Of a stretch of 23,682 bases of DNA, positions 1 to 7,067 are shown in pieces; the stretch's first letter is position 1; each line of letters starts with the position of its first letter. Below the pieces are notes generated by a model. That model was not told the DNA's origin. It did not search any database and saw only the letters and a list, made by a program, of their open reading frames with translations. This DNA is from JBGOUJ01 sp041477005 (GTDB taxonomy: Bacteria > Acidobacteriota > Terriglobia > Bryobacterales > JACQDG01). The stretch spans positions 1-23,682 of the forward strand of contig JBGOUJ010000039.1 of NCBI GenBank assembly GCA_041477005.1, given 5' to 3'. The translations under genes were made by a program, and so were the position numbers.

Positions 1-252
1 ATCTGGCATCCACGAATCGCGCTTAGAATTCTCCAAGGGGCTCGGTCTGGCGGGTCACACCCCATAAGTCCCGGTTGCGGGACAGAGCGATCTTTCATTC
101 CCTTGACCGATGCCGGTCGCAAGGGCCCTCTGCTTACGTCGCGTCCCCGTTGGCATGGGCACGGTAAACTAAGAGGGGCGTAGTTCTCCTTCGACCACGG
201 CGGGAGGCGAGGTGGCCGATCTGGCGCCGCGATTGTCTCGGGAGATCTCTCA
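1..252. other. Gene-free 5' end with two stem-loops
   Basis: No convincing gene. Two hairpins are visible: GTCCCG/CGGGAC at 68-83 with a 4-nt loop, and GACCG/CGGTC at 105-118, extended by CCTT/AAGG (101-124) around a 2-nt bulge. Neither is followed by a T-run. One frame is open from base 2 to a TAA at 65-67, immediately before the first hairpin, so this may be the last 21 codons of an upstream gene followed by a terminator-like structure; the residues are too few to identify. A GGGAGA ribosome-binding site at 240-245 serves the gene that starts at 253. Confidence 0.35.
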
Positions 253-1713
253 ATGAAGGCACTGGCACTCCTGCTCGCGGCAAGCGCATTTCACCCGGAG
301 ATTCCCAGGACGTGGACGGACTCGGCCGTCGCCGCCCTGGAAGTGCCTTTCGCGAACCCGAGCTACTCTCCCATTCACATTTCTGAGGAGACCTACTATC
401 GAATTCCTGTGCGCATCATTTACAAGAGCTATCCGGCCCACCGTCCCGGCCGGGAGCCGGCAGGCTACATGGAGTGGCTCAGCAAACAGGAACCCGAGAT
501 CGCCTTCGACCCCTCCAAGCTGAAAACACGCGAGGATTGGGTCAAGGCCGGTGAACTCGTCTTCAACGCGCCAACCTCCTATAACCCCGTCTTCTTCAGC
601 GCCGCGGATGTCCGTGATCCCTCGTTCTACGACCAGACCGGCATGCCCGTCGCGAAGGACGGCACGATTCCATTCGCGCGCTGGGTGATCCGCCGGAAGG
701 GTGAGGTCGAGCTGGGATCGATGGGCTGCAATACGTGTCACACGCGCGTCATGACGGACGGGACGGCGATTCCCGGCGCGCAAGGCAACAATCCGGGGGA
801 TCGCGAGGGCGCGTGGATGCTCCACCGGGCCGCCAAAGCCGGCGATCCATCCAAGGTGCTGGCGAGAATACGTGGGTTCGCCCGTCAGTTTGAAATGCCC
901 TGGCTGCCGGATGATCTGAACCGGCGCGCGCAGAGGATGTCGCTCGAAGAGCTGATCGCGGCCGGCGAAGCGATTCCGCCCGGAGTGACCGCGCGCAGCA
1001 ACACCAGCATGTTCTTGCCGCCGCAGGTTCCTGACCTGATTGGAGTCGAAGAGCGCCGTTATCTCGATCACACCGGTCTGGTGCGCCACCGCGGCGCCGG
1101 CGACCTGATGCGTTATTCGTCGCTCGTGCAGGACATATTCGGGTTCGATCGCTACGGTGATTCGCAGCCGCCGAAGCCCGAGGCCGGCCACGGCGCGCGC
1201 TACGGCGATGAGCAGTTGTACGCGCTCGTGCTCTACCTCTATTCGCTCCGGCCACCGCCGAACCCGAACCGGTTGGACGCTGTCGCAGCGCGCGGGAAAA
1301 GAATTTTTGAGCGCCAGGGTTGCGCCGGGTGCCACGCGCCGCCGCTCTACACCAACAACAAGCTCCTTCCGGTGGATGGCTTCGATCCTCCGCCGGATCA
1401 CAAGCAGCGCTTCGATATTATGGAAGCGCGCGTCGGCACGGACCCCCGCTACGCGCTCCAAACCCACAAGGGCACGGGGTACTACAAGGTCCCGTCGCTG
1501 AAGGGAGTCTGGTATCGGGCGCCCTTCGAGCACAACGGATCGGTCGCCACGCTCGAGGACTGGTTCGATCCGGCTCGTCTTCGCGATGACTACGTTCCCA
1601 CGGGTTTCAAAGGCTACGACGGCCGGACTCGCTCCGTCCAGGGGCACCGTTTCGGGCTGGATCTCTCGCCCGAGGAGAAGAAAGCCCTCATCGCATTTCT
1701 CAAGACCCTTTAG
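253..1713 (+). CDS. Di-haem c-type cytochrome, cytochrome c peroxidase/thiol-oxidase-like
   Basis: A 486-aa protein with two covalent haem-attachment motifs, CNTCH (residues 159-163) and CAGCH (357-361). The second half has the layout of cytochrome c peroxidase/MauG-like di-haem proteins: after the second haem site come VPSLKGVWYRAPFEHNGS and a C-terminal GHRFGLDLSPEEKKALIAFL, typical of the closing haem-domain helix. The N-terminus (MKALALLLAASAFHP) is a short, weak export signal; the protein should act in the periplasm because c-type haem is attached there. The start is supported by GGGAGA 7 nt upstream. The next gene (ThuA type) has its own promoter, so they need not be co-transcribed. The domain around the first haem and the roughly 190-residue spacing to the second do not let me name a substrate. 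Family-level call is secure; peroxidase activity is not shown. Confidence 0.85.
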   Translation: MKALALLLAASAFHPEIPRTWTDSAVAALEVPFANPSYSPIHISEETYYRIPVRIIYKSYPAHRPGREPAGYMEWLSKQEPEIAFDPSKLKTREDWVKAGELVFNAPTSYNPVFFSAADVRDPSFYDQTGMPVAKDGTIPFARWVIRRKGEVELGSMGCNTCHTRVMTDGTAIPGAQGNNPGDREGAWMLHRAAKAGDPSKVLARIRGFARQFEMPWLPDDLNRRAQRMSLEELIAAGEAIPPGVTARSNTSMFLPPQVPDLIGVEERRYLDHTGLVRHRGAGDLMRYSSLVQDIFGFDRYGDSQPPKPEAGHGARYGDEQLYALVLYLYSLRPPPNPNRLDAVAARGKRIFERQGCAGCHAPPLYTNNKLLPVDGFDPPPDHKQRFDIMEARVGTDPRYALQTHKGTGYYKVPSLKGVWYRAPFEHNGSVATLEDWFDPARLRDDYVPTGFKGYDGRTRSVQGHRFGLDLSPEEKKALIAFLKTL

Positions 1714-1766
1714 GTCGTTCTATTGAGTATCGGGTGGTTAGAGGTGCAACTCGCCGGCCGGGGCGA

Positions 1767-1794
1767 TATAATCTCCTTTCCGTTTTGCCGGAGG
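1767..1794 (+). promoter_or_regulatory. Promoter -10 box and RBS for the ThuA-domain gene
   Basis: A perfect TATAAT at 1767-1772 lies in the 86-nt gap after the cytochrome gene, and a GGAGG ribosome-binding site lies at 1790-1794, 5 nt before ATG 1800. No good -35 hexamer is seen 16-18 nt upstream. The pair fixes the start at 1800 rather than at the in-frame GTG at 1734, which lies upstream of the -10 box. Confidence 0.5.
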
Positions 1795-1799
1795 TTCCC

Positions 1800-2621
1800 A
1801 TGACAAGACTGGCGCTTTGCGTGGTCCTGGCGGGGGTCGCTGCTCCCTTGTCAGCCCAACAGCCCGCCGCGAATGCCCCGCCCAAGATCCAGGTACTGAT
1901 CATCACTGGCCAGAACGGCCACGACTGGCGCGGGACCACGCCGGTGATGCGCAAGATTCTGGAAGACACCGGGAAGTTCGAGGTCCGCGTAACCGAGGAA
2001 TTCCGCGGCGCGGGGCCGGAAACATTGGCCCCCTATGACCTGGTAATCCTGAATTACTTCGAGCGGCGGAGGCCCGAGCTGCGCTGGGGCGCGCGCCCCG
2101 ACAATGCCCTGCTCGACTTCGTCCGCTCCGGCAAGGGCGTGGTGGTCTACCATTTCTCGGCCGCCGCCTTTGATGGCTGGGAGGAATACGAGAAGCTCTC
2201 CGCCGGCAACTGGCGGCCGAACAACGGCCATCATTCCGCCCGCCACGATTTCAAGGTCGATATCAAAGACTCCGATCACCCCATCACCCGGGGCCTGAAG
2301 CCCTCCTTCGCCGAGTACAACGACGAGCTTTACGCCAACCTGCGATGGCAGCCGGCCGACAAGTACCACGTGCTGGCCACCGCCTGGGACGACCACTCGC
2401 TCTACAAGGGCAAAGCCCGCCAGCCCACCCCCGGCCCCGGCCTCGACCAGCCGATGCTGTGGACCCTGAGCTACGGCCAGGGGCGCGTCTTCGCCACCGC
2501 GCTCGGCCACGACGCCGAGGCGATGAAGAACGTCGGCTTCATCGCCACCTTCGAGCGCGGCGCCGAGTGGGCGGCAACCGGTTCTGTTACAATACCCCTC
2601 CCGCCGGAGCTGGCGAAATAG
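1800..2621 (+). CDS. Secreted ThuA-domain protein
   Basis: A 273-aa protein. A clear signal peptide (MTRLALCVVLAGVAAPLSAQ) is followed by a ThuA fold: KIQVLIITGQNGHDWRGTT opens the class-I glutamine-amidotransferase-like Rossmann core, then LAPYDLVILNYF, GKGVVVYHFSAAAFDGWEEY and, near the C-terminus, GQGRVFATALGHDAEAM. ThuA proteins are linked to sugar (trehalose) utilisation in rhizobia, and the family is greatly expanded in Acidobacteria and Planctomycetes, where most members have no assigned reaction. The start is chosen for the GGAGG RBS and signal peptide. The next ORF begins 2 nt after the stop, so the two are probably co-translated. Catalytic function remains unknown. Confidence 0.88.
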   Translation: MTRLALCVVLAGVAAPLSAQQPAANAPPKIQVLIITGQNGHDWRGTTPVMRKILEDTGKFEVRVTEEFRGAGPETLAPYDLVILNYFERRRPELRWGARPDNALLDFVRSGKGVVVYHFSAAAFDGWEEYEKLSAGNWRPNNGHHSARHDFKVDIKDSDHPITRGLKPSFAEYNDELYANLRWQPADKYHVLATAWDDHSLYKGKARQPTPGPGLDQPMLWTLSYGQGRVFATALGHDAEAMKNVGFIATFERGAEWAATGSVTIPLPPELAK

Positions 2622-2623
2622 CG

Positions 2624-2998
2624 ATGCCCAACAACTTCCTGGCGCCCGAAACGAAGGTCGAGGCCAACGGGACCGGCCCCACGCTCGAGCTCGGTTCCGC
2701 CTCCGGCCGCTCGCTGCTGCTGACTTTGGGTATTACAAAGATTGTCGAACAGGAGAGCCTGGACGTCTTGATCTGGGGCTCGGCCGACGGCAGCGACTGG
2801 GGAACCAAACCCCTGCTCGCCTTCCCCCAGAAGTTCTACGCCGGCGTTTACACACTGCTTCTCAACCTCAGCGGCAAGCCCGAAATCCACCACCTTCAAG
2901 CCCGCTGGCAGGTAGCCCGCTGGGGCGTCGGCTCGACTAAACCGATGTTTCAGTTCTACGTCTTCGCCGAGGCGGTCTCCCAGGCCAAGACGGCCTAG
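2624..2998 (+). CDS. Conserved-looking hypothetical protein, 124 aa
   Basis: Starts 2 nt after the ThuA stop, with GGAG at 2606-2609 inside the end of that gene as a distant RBS. The protein (starting MPNNFLAPETKVEANG) has no signal peptide, membrane segment or cysteine. It alternates short hydrophobic strands (SLLLTLGI, DVLIWGSADG, LLAFPQKFYAGVYTLLLNL, HLQARWQVARWG, FQFYVFAEA), which suggests an all-beta sandwich of a carbohydrate-binding or virion-fibre-like type. I believe similar proteins are widespread in Acidobacteria but cannot check here. Codon use matches the neighbours. The same frame stays open upstream to about 2345 only because of high GC; the coupled ATG at 2624 is the sensible start. 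No function is proposed. Confidence 0.7.
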   Translation: MPNNFLAPETKVEANGTGPTLELGSASGRSLLLTLGITKIVEQESLDVLIWGSADGSDWGTKPLLAFPQKFYAGVYTLLLNLSGKPEIHHLQARWQVARWGVGSTKPMFQFYVFAEAVSQAKTA

Positions 2999-3057
2999 CA
3001 GCTAGAGCTAGAGCCGGACGCGGACGGCGAGACGCGGGCGCCCAACCCGGCCCCGCC

Positions 3058-5487
3058 TCACTGCTTGATCTCGGCCAGCAGGTCCTCGCTCTCGTTGACC
3101 GACAGTTTCTCCGGCTTCATCGGCAAGAGGAACTCAAACGGCGTATCGGTTCCTGTGGTTGCGATCCAGCCCAGAGGCGCCGTGCGGTTGGAAGCACGAA
3201 TGTAGAGGCGCAGAATGTCTTTCCATCCGGCCGGGACACCGCTTTGCGTAATCGTTCCGGCGACCTTCCACTTGCCACCCCCTGCCTCCTGCACCGTGTA
3301 TCGAAACCCGTAGTGCGGCACGCCCGTGTCGTAAACGTACTGGCGGAAGAACCAGTCCAGGCGATGGTTGCCGTCGAGGTCCATCGTCGGCGTCATGTAT
3401 TTTTCAGCAACGGCCTTGAAGTCCTCGGTCGAGGCGGGTTTGTTCTGGAAGGTCCGGCAGAAGTCTTGCATCATGGCGATGAAGCGCGCTTCGGGATCTT
3501 GGCCGCGCGGGTCGAATAACATCATGCGCAGCATGTGGAGGATGTAGCCTCCCTTCTTGTAGACGACCACCGAGTAGGCGCCGGGCGATTCGGATGAAGC
3601 GAGCCGCTGCCCCATCCAGACCGGCCCAACCGACTCGTAAACGTGGTTGTGTTGGTCCCGGGCGAGCAGCTCCTGCTTGTCCTGCCGGAGGCGCGCGAGC
3701 CATTCTTTTTCGTTCTTCCGGTAGCGGACATAGAGGTTGCCGGAGAACTCGGCGAAGCCTTCCGAGATCCACTGATCGTGATAACTCTTCCAGCCGACGC
3801 GGTGTCCCCACCACTGGTGGGAGACTTCGTGGGCGCGGAAGAAGTCGGTGAGCACCACATGCTGGGTCACGCCCAAGGCCTGCCGCTGCGTGGTGTCGAG
3901 AAAGGAAAGGGCTGAGAGGTAGATCAGGCTCGGCCAGCCCTGACCGTAGGAGTAAGGGATGTTGGTAACGGCCAGCCGCTTGTAGGGATACGGCCCGAAG
4001 AACTTTTCGAACAGGCGCAGGGTGTTGGAAATCTCGATGCCCATCGTCTTGACCAGCGCGGCCGGGCTGAGCGTGCCCACCGCCGGTGCTCCCGCCAACG
4101 GCCCGGTCGGCAGATGGGAATCGATGGAATCCCCTACCGCCTGCATAAACTGGTCCGGGTTGCGATTGGCGTAAATTTCGACATCGATCTTGTCCGTCGT
4201 TTCCTTGTAGACCTTGTAATCGCCAAACGCGAAGCCCGCCACGGCCAAAGGAATGTCGCTCTTCCAGCTAGTGACGGCCATATCGCCGTCCGTAGTCTCG
4301 TTCACTTTGCTGCCGGTGGCGACAAGCGTGTAGGACCTGGGGCAGCGGAAGGTCATCTCAAAGTCAGCCCGAGCCGCAAAGCTGTTCGGCCGGGCCGGGT
4401 ACCAGCCGTAGCTCTCACAGAAAAAGTTGCCTTGACCGACTTTCCGGACGGCGCGCTTGCCGGAGTATTGGAACTCCAGCGTGCGGCTCTGGCCGGAGCG
4501 GGCGGGTTCCGGGAGCACGACTGCTATAGAGTCACCATAGGACTGATTGCGTTCTTTCTTTTCACGAGATTGAAAGAAAAGGAGTGCCCCGCTCTGCGCA
4601 TCCTTTACGGATTCCACCCGCAAGTTCGAATCCAGCCCGAACAGAAGCGTCCGATCGCCGGCGGCGCGGTGGTCCAGTGTTACCTTTGTGGCGGCGTGTA
4701 ATTCGGCGTTGCGGGTCACGGCGGCGCTGATGGAATAGCCTCGAACCTGAAAACCCTCCTTGGCGAGAGGATCTCGAAACACGTCGCCGGCGCTGCGGCC
4801 GCCGGCCGGGAAGCTCAGCCAGGCGTCGTAGCGAATGGCCCCGTCCCAGTTGGTCCAGCGGCCCACCGTGATTTCTTCCGGTTCGAGCGCATCGAAGCGG
4901 AAGTGAACCCAGTCCTTCTCTTTGGTCTTCAAGTCGGCGGAAAAAAGAGCGGTGCGTTGGCGGTCGGCCGAGAGGATGCTCTGGAACAACCGGGGCAGCA
5001 GTTCCGCGCCGGCGTCTTCCCGCTCCTGCTGCCGATCGTGGTAGAGCCTGCCGAGGCGAGTGTCGGCCGATGGCGCCCAGTGCACTTGGCCGCCGAGTTC
5101 CTCGAAGGTATTATCCGCGAAGCAGAAGACGGCCTCGGTAAACTCCAGGTCGAGGCTGTCCCGCTTGAGGAACAGACGCAATTGCTGCTTCTCAGCCTGG
5201 CTCGCCGGTTCGAGCTGCACGCGCCCGCGACCCGCAAAAGCGGCGCCGAACACCACGCCGCCGGCGGGCTGGGCAAACTGGATGACGCCCTCCGCGAGCG
5301 TAATCTGGATCCGGTCCCGCACCAGGGTCAGGTTGTGCACGGGAGCTGACTTCTCGGAGTCAAAGGCCGGCTGCGAAAGCGCCTTCCATATCGAGGCTGG
5401 GTCCTGCGCTGCCAGCCGCATCGCCAGGAAGCCCGCGGCCGCCAGACAGCGGACGCTCCGCCCGCCGTTTCTGCTTCGGATCTTCAT
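3058..5487 (-). CDS. M1-family zinc metallopeptidase (gluzincin), secreted
   Basis: An 809-aa protein with an N-terminal signal (basic n-region, then CLAAAGFLAMRLAAQ). The zinc site is HEVSH (residues 553-557), followed after 18 residues by Glu576 in WISEGFAEF, the exact HExxH-x18-E spacing of M1 peptidases. VVVYKKGGYILHMLR places a probable transition-state Tyr at 643. The N-terminal half is a large beta-rich domain, and the C-terminus (GKWKVAGTITQSGVPAGW...) resembles the beta-domain after the catalytic helices. The GxMEN exopeptidase motif, expected about 30-40 residues before HExxH, is replaced by GQGWPSLIYLS, so this may not be a classical aminopeptidase. The ATG follows directly on the TGA of the upstream gene (TGAATG on the minus strand), implying translational coupling. 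Gene end converges with the 124-aa ORF. Confidence 0.88.
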   Translation of the reverse strand: MKIRSRNGGRSVRCLAAAGFLAMRLAAQDPASIWKALSQPAFDSEKSAPVHNLTLVRDRIQITLAEGVIQFAQPAGGVVFGAAFAGRGRVQLEPASQAEKQQLRLFLKRDSLDLEFTEAVFCFADNTFEELGGQVHWAPSADTRLGRLYHDRQQEREDAGAELLPRLFQSILSADRQRTALFSADLKTKEKDWVHFRFDALEPEEITVGRWTNWDGAIRYDAWLSFPAGGRSAGDVFRDPLAKEGFQVRGYSISAAVTRNAELHAATKVTLDHRAAGDRTLLFGLDSNLRVESVKDAQSGALLFFQSREKKERNQSYGDSIAVVLPEPARSGQSRTLEFQYSGKRAVRKVGQGNFFCESYGWYPARPNSFAARADFEMTFRCPRSYTLVATGSKVNETTDGDMAVTSWKSDIPLAVAGFAFGDYKVYKETTDKIDVEIYANRNPDQFMQAVGDSIDSHLPTGPLAGAPAVGTLSPAALVKTMGIEISNTLRLFEKFFGPYPYKRLAVTNIPYSYGQGWPSLIYLSALSFLDTTQRQALGVTQHVVLTDFFRAHEVSHQWWGHRVGWKSYHDQWISEGFAEFSGNLYVRYRKNEKEWLARLRQDKQELLARDQHNHVYESVGPVWMGQRLASSESPGAYSVVVYKKGGYILHMLRMMLFDPRGQDPEARFIAMMQDFCRTFQNKPASTEDFKAVAEKYMTPTMDLDGNHRLDWFFRQYVYDTGVPHYGFRYTVQEAGGGKWKVAGTITQSGVPAGWKDILRLYIRASNRTAPLGWIATTGTDTPFEFLLPMKPEKLSVNESEDLLAEIKQ

Positions 5488-6090
5488 TCAGTCCGCCGGG
5501 GTGTGTCCCTCGTGTTGGCAGCCGAACGAGGCTGGCACGCGGCCGCCCTTGTTCAACTCCTCCCGGCCGATCTTGGAGCTATAGTAGCCGGAGACGGTGC
5601 GGCCCTTGATCTCGCGGAAGAACTCCACCCCCGGGCGCGCCTCGCCGGAGGGGCGGCCCGCCGGATCGAGGCTTTGGAGCAAGGCGGTCTGCTGCGACGG
5701 CGAGCAATTCACGAACGGCGCGCCGTGGGTGCGCAGGGCGTAGCCGTCGAGCCAGGCCAGGCCTTGCAGGAACTTCCGCCGCGCCTCGGCCGGAGATTCG
5801 TTGAGCAGCAGGTCGATGGATCGGTTCACCTGGGCCGCCTTGGCGCCCGGCGTGTCGGTGGCGGGAATAATCAAGTCCGTCAGGGCAACCACGGTTTCAT
5901 TCTGGTGGGAGTCGAAGAAGGCAGGTTTCCAGCCTTCCGGAGCGGCGACCTTCTGGGCTGCCCGCTGGGACGCCTTCTGGGGCGCCGTTTGAGGCGCCCT
6001 CTGGGCGCCGGCGGTGGCCGCGGTCGTGGCTCCGCCGATCGCACCCTTCATCATTTCCCGGCGATTCCATCTGCGTTTATCTGCGTTCAT
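5488..6090 (-). CDS. Gluconate 2-dehydrogenase subunit 3-like Tat-exported protein
   Basis: A 200-aa protein of the gluconate 2-dehydrogenase subunit 3 family (PF13618 type). It begins with a Tat-like signal, NRREMMKGAIGGATTAATAGA, followed by a Q/A/P-rich linker (residues 31-50) and a helical domain with ALTDLIIPATDTPGAKAA, a hallmark of the family. In known enzymes this small subunit accompanies a flavin GMC dehydrogenase and a multihaem cytochrome in the periplasm. No GMC large subunit lies next to it here, so it is an orphan in this window. Its start overlaps the lipA stop (ATGA), and the first 11 codons lie in a dispersed repeat; no other in-frame ATG would keep the twin arginines. It abuts the M1 peptidase gene. 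Confidence 0.8.
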   Translation of the reverse strand: MNADKRRWNRREMMKGAIGGATTAATAGAQRAPQTAPQKASQRAAQKVAAPEGWKPAFFDSHQNETVVALTDLIIPATDTPGAKAAQVNRSIDLLLNESPAEARRKFLQGLAWLDGYALRTHGAPFVNCSPSQQTALLQSLDPAGRPSGEARPGVEFFREIKGRTVSGYYSSKIGREELNKGGRVPASFGCQHEGHTPAD

Positions 6091-6100
6091 CTGCGGTTCC
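6065..6100 (-). repeat. Dispersed repeat of about 10-nt units (CAGATGAACG type)
   Basis: On the minus strand, three near-identical 10-nt units (GCAGATGAAC, GCAGATAAAC, GCAGATGGAA) follow GGAACC. A two-unit version with CACAGATGAA units occurs at 15964-15989. The repeat covers both the last codons and stop of lipA and the first codons of the subunit-3 gene, creating their ATGA overlap. Short repeats of this kind are widespread in environmental bacterial genomes (recollection, not checked). Confidence 0.7.
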
Positions 6101-6992
6101 CAATCTGTGAGACCGCTCGCAGCTCGGATTCGGCGGCGTGATAGGAGCTGCGCACCAGCGGTCCAGCCTCGACGTGGGCGAAGCCCAGGTCGTAGCCGGC
6201 CCGGCGGAAGGCCTCGAATTCAGCCGGTAGGTAGTATCGCACGATCGGCAAATGCCGGGGCGAGGGGCGCAAGTACTGCCCGATCGTCAGGATGTCCACT
6301 CCCCGGCCGGCCAGATCACGCATCACCGCAAGCACTTCCTCTTCGGTTTCCCCCAGCCCCACCATCAGGCCGGACTTGACGGGCATCGAAGGAACGGCCC
6401 GCTTGGCAGCGGCCAGGACCTCGAGCGACTGCTCGTAGCGGGCGCCCAGACGTACCTGGCGGTAAAGGCGCGGCACGGTTTCAATGTTGTGGTTGAGAAC
6501 GTCGGGCCGCGCTGCCAGGACCATCGCGAGGGCTTCGCGCGACCCCTGAAAGTCCGGAATCAACACCTCGACCCGGCAGCCGGGCAGCCGCTCGCGAATC
6601 GCCTGGATGGTCCGGGCGAACAACTCCGCGCCGCCGTCCTTGCGGTCGTCGCGGTTCACGCTGGTCACCACCGCATAGCGCAGGCCCAGGGCCGCAGCGG
6701 CCGCGGCGACCCGGCGCGGCTCGTCGTAGTCCACTTCGAGCGGCGCCCCCTTCTGCACGGCGCAGAACCCGCAGCGCCGCGTGCACACGTTCCCCAGGAT
6801 CATGAAGGTGGCCGTGCGCTGGTTCCAGCATTCGCCGATGTTGGGGCAGGCGGCGCTTTCGCAGACGGTGTGGAGTTGCAGCCGCCCGACCAGCTCCTTC
6901 AGCTCACGATAGTTCTCCCCCACTGGCGCCGGCGCTTTGAGCCAGGTCGGCCGGCTCGGCGGGCGAGGCGCAATCGTGACCAAACAAGTCAT
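6087..6992 (-). CDS. lipA: Lipoyl synthase LipA
   Basis: A 301-aa radical-SAM enzyme that inserts two sulfurs at C6 and C8 of protein-bound octanoyl groups to make the lipoyl cofactor. Both iron-sulfur clusters are visible: the auxiliary cluster CESAACPNIGEC (Cys44, 49, 55) and the radical-SAM cluster CTRRCGFC (Cys70, 74, 77). The C-terminal RSSYHA (from Arg281) supplies the serine ligand of the auxiliary cluster. The body has VVTSVNRDD and GLGETEEEV, both diagnostic. Transcription is divergent from the operon at 7068 that carries lipB and the E2/E3 genes. The ATG at 6990-6992 has only a weak RBS. The final residues (GNRR) come from the dispersed repeat. Identification is certain. Confidence 0.97.
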   Translation of the reverse strand: MTCLVTIAPRPPSRPTWLKAPAPVGENYRELKELVGRLQLHTVCESAACPNIGECWNQRTATFMILGNVCTRRCGFCAVQKGAPLEVDYDEPRRVAAAAAALGLRYAVVTSVNRDDRKDGGAELFARTIQAIRERLPGCRVEVLIPDFQGSREALAMVLAARPDVLNHNIETVPRLYRQVRLGARYEQSLEVLAAAKRAVPSMPVKSGLMVGLGETEEEVLAVMRDLAGRGVDILTIGQYLRPSPRHLPIVRYYLPAEFEAFRRAGYDLGFAHVEAGPLVRSSYHAAESELRAVSQIGNRR

Positions 6993-7067
6993 GGTACAAA
7001 TGGAATTGGCCCTGTTTTCAGAGCCACCTTTACTACTCTAGCGCAAGCGGCGAAGCGCCCAACACTG

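Noticed and set aside
2..67. Possible C-terminal end of an upstream gene
   Set aside because: Only 21 codons before a TAA and no recognisable motif; kept as a note in the leader entry only.
250..1647. 465-codon open frame antisense to the cytochrome gene
   Set aside because: Arginine- and valine-rich translation without motifs; the sense frame has two haem motifs and an RBS. Long antisense frames are expected in GC-rich DNA.
4615..4630. GTTCGAATCC, resembling a tRNA T-arm
   Set aside because: It lies inside the M1 peptidase coding sequence, with no surrounding tRNA arms.
6252..7067. Upstream extension of the beta-CASP nuclease frame over antisense lipA
   Set aside because: The MBL fold begins exactly at ATG 7068, and the extension is not protein-like.
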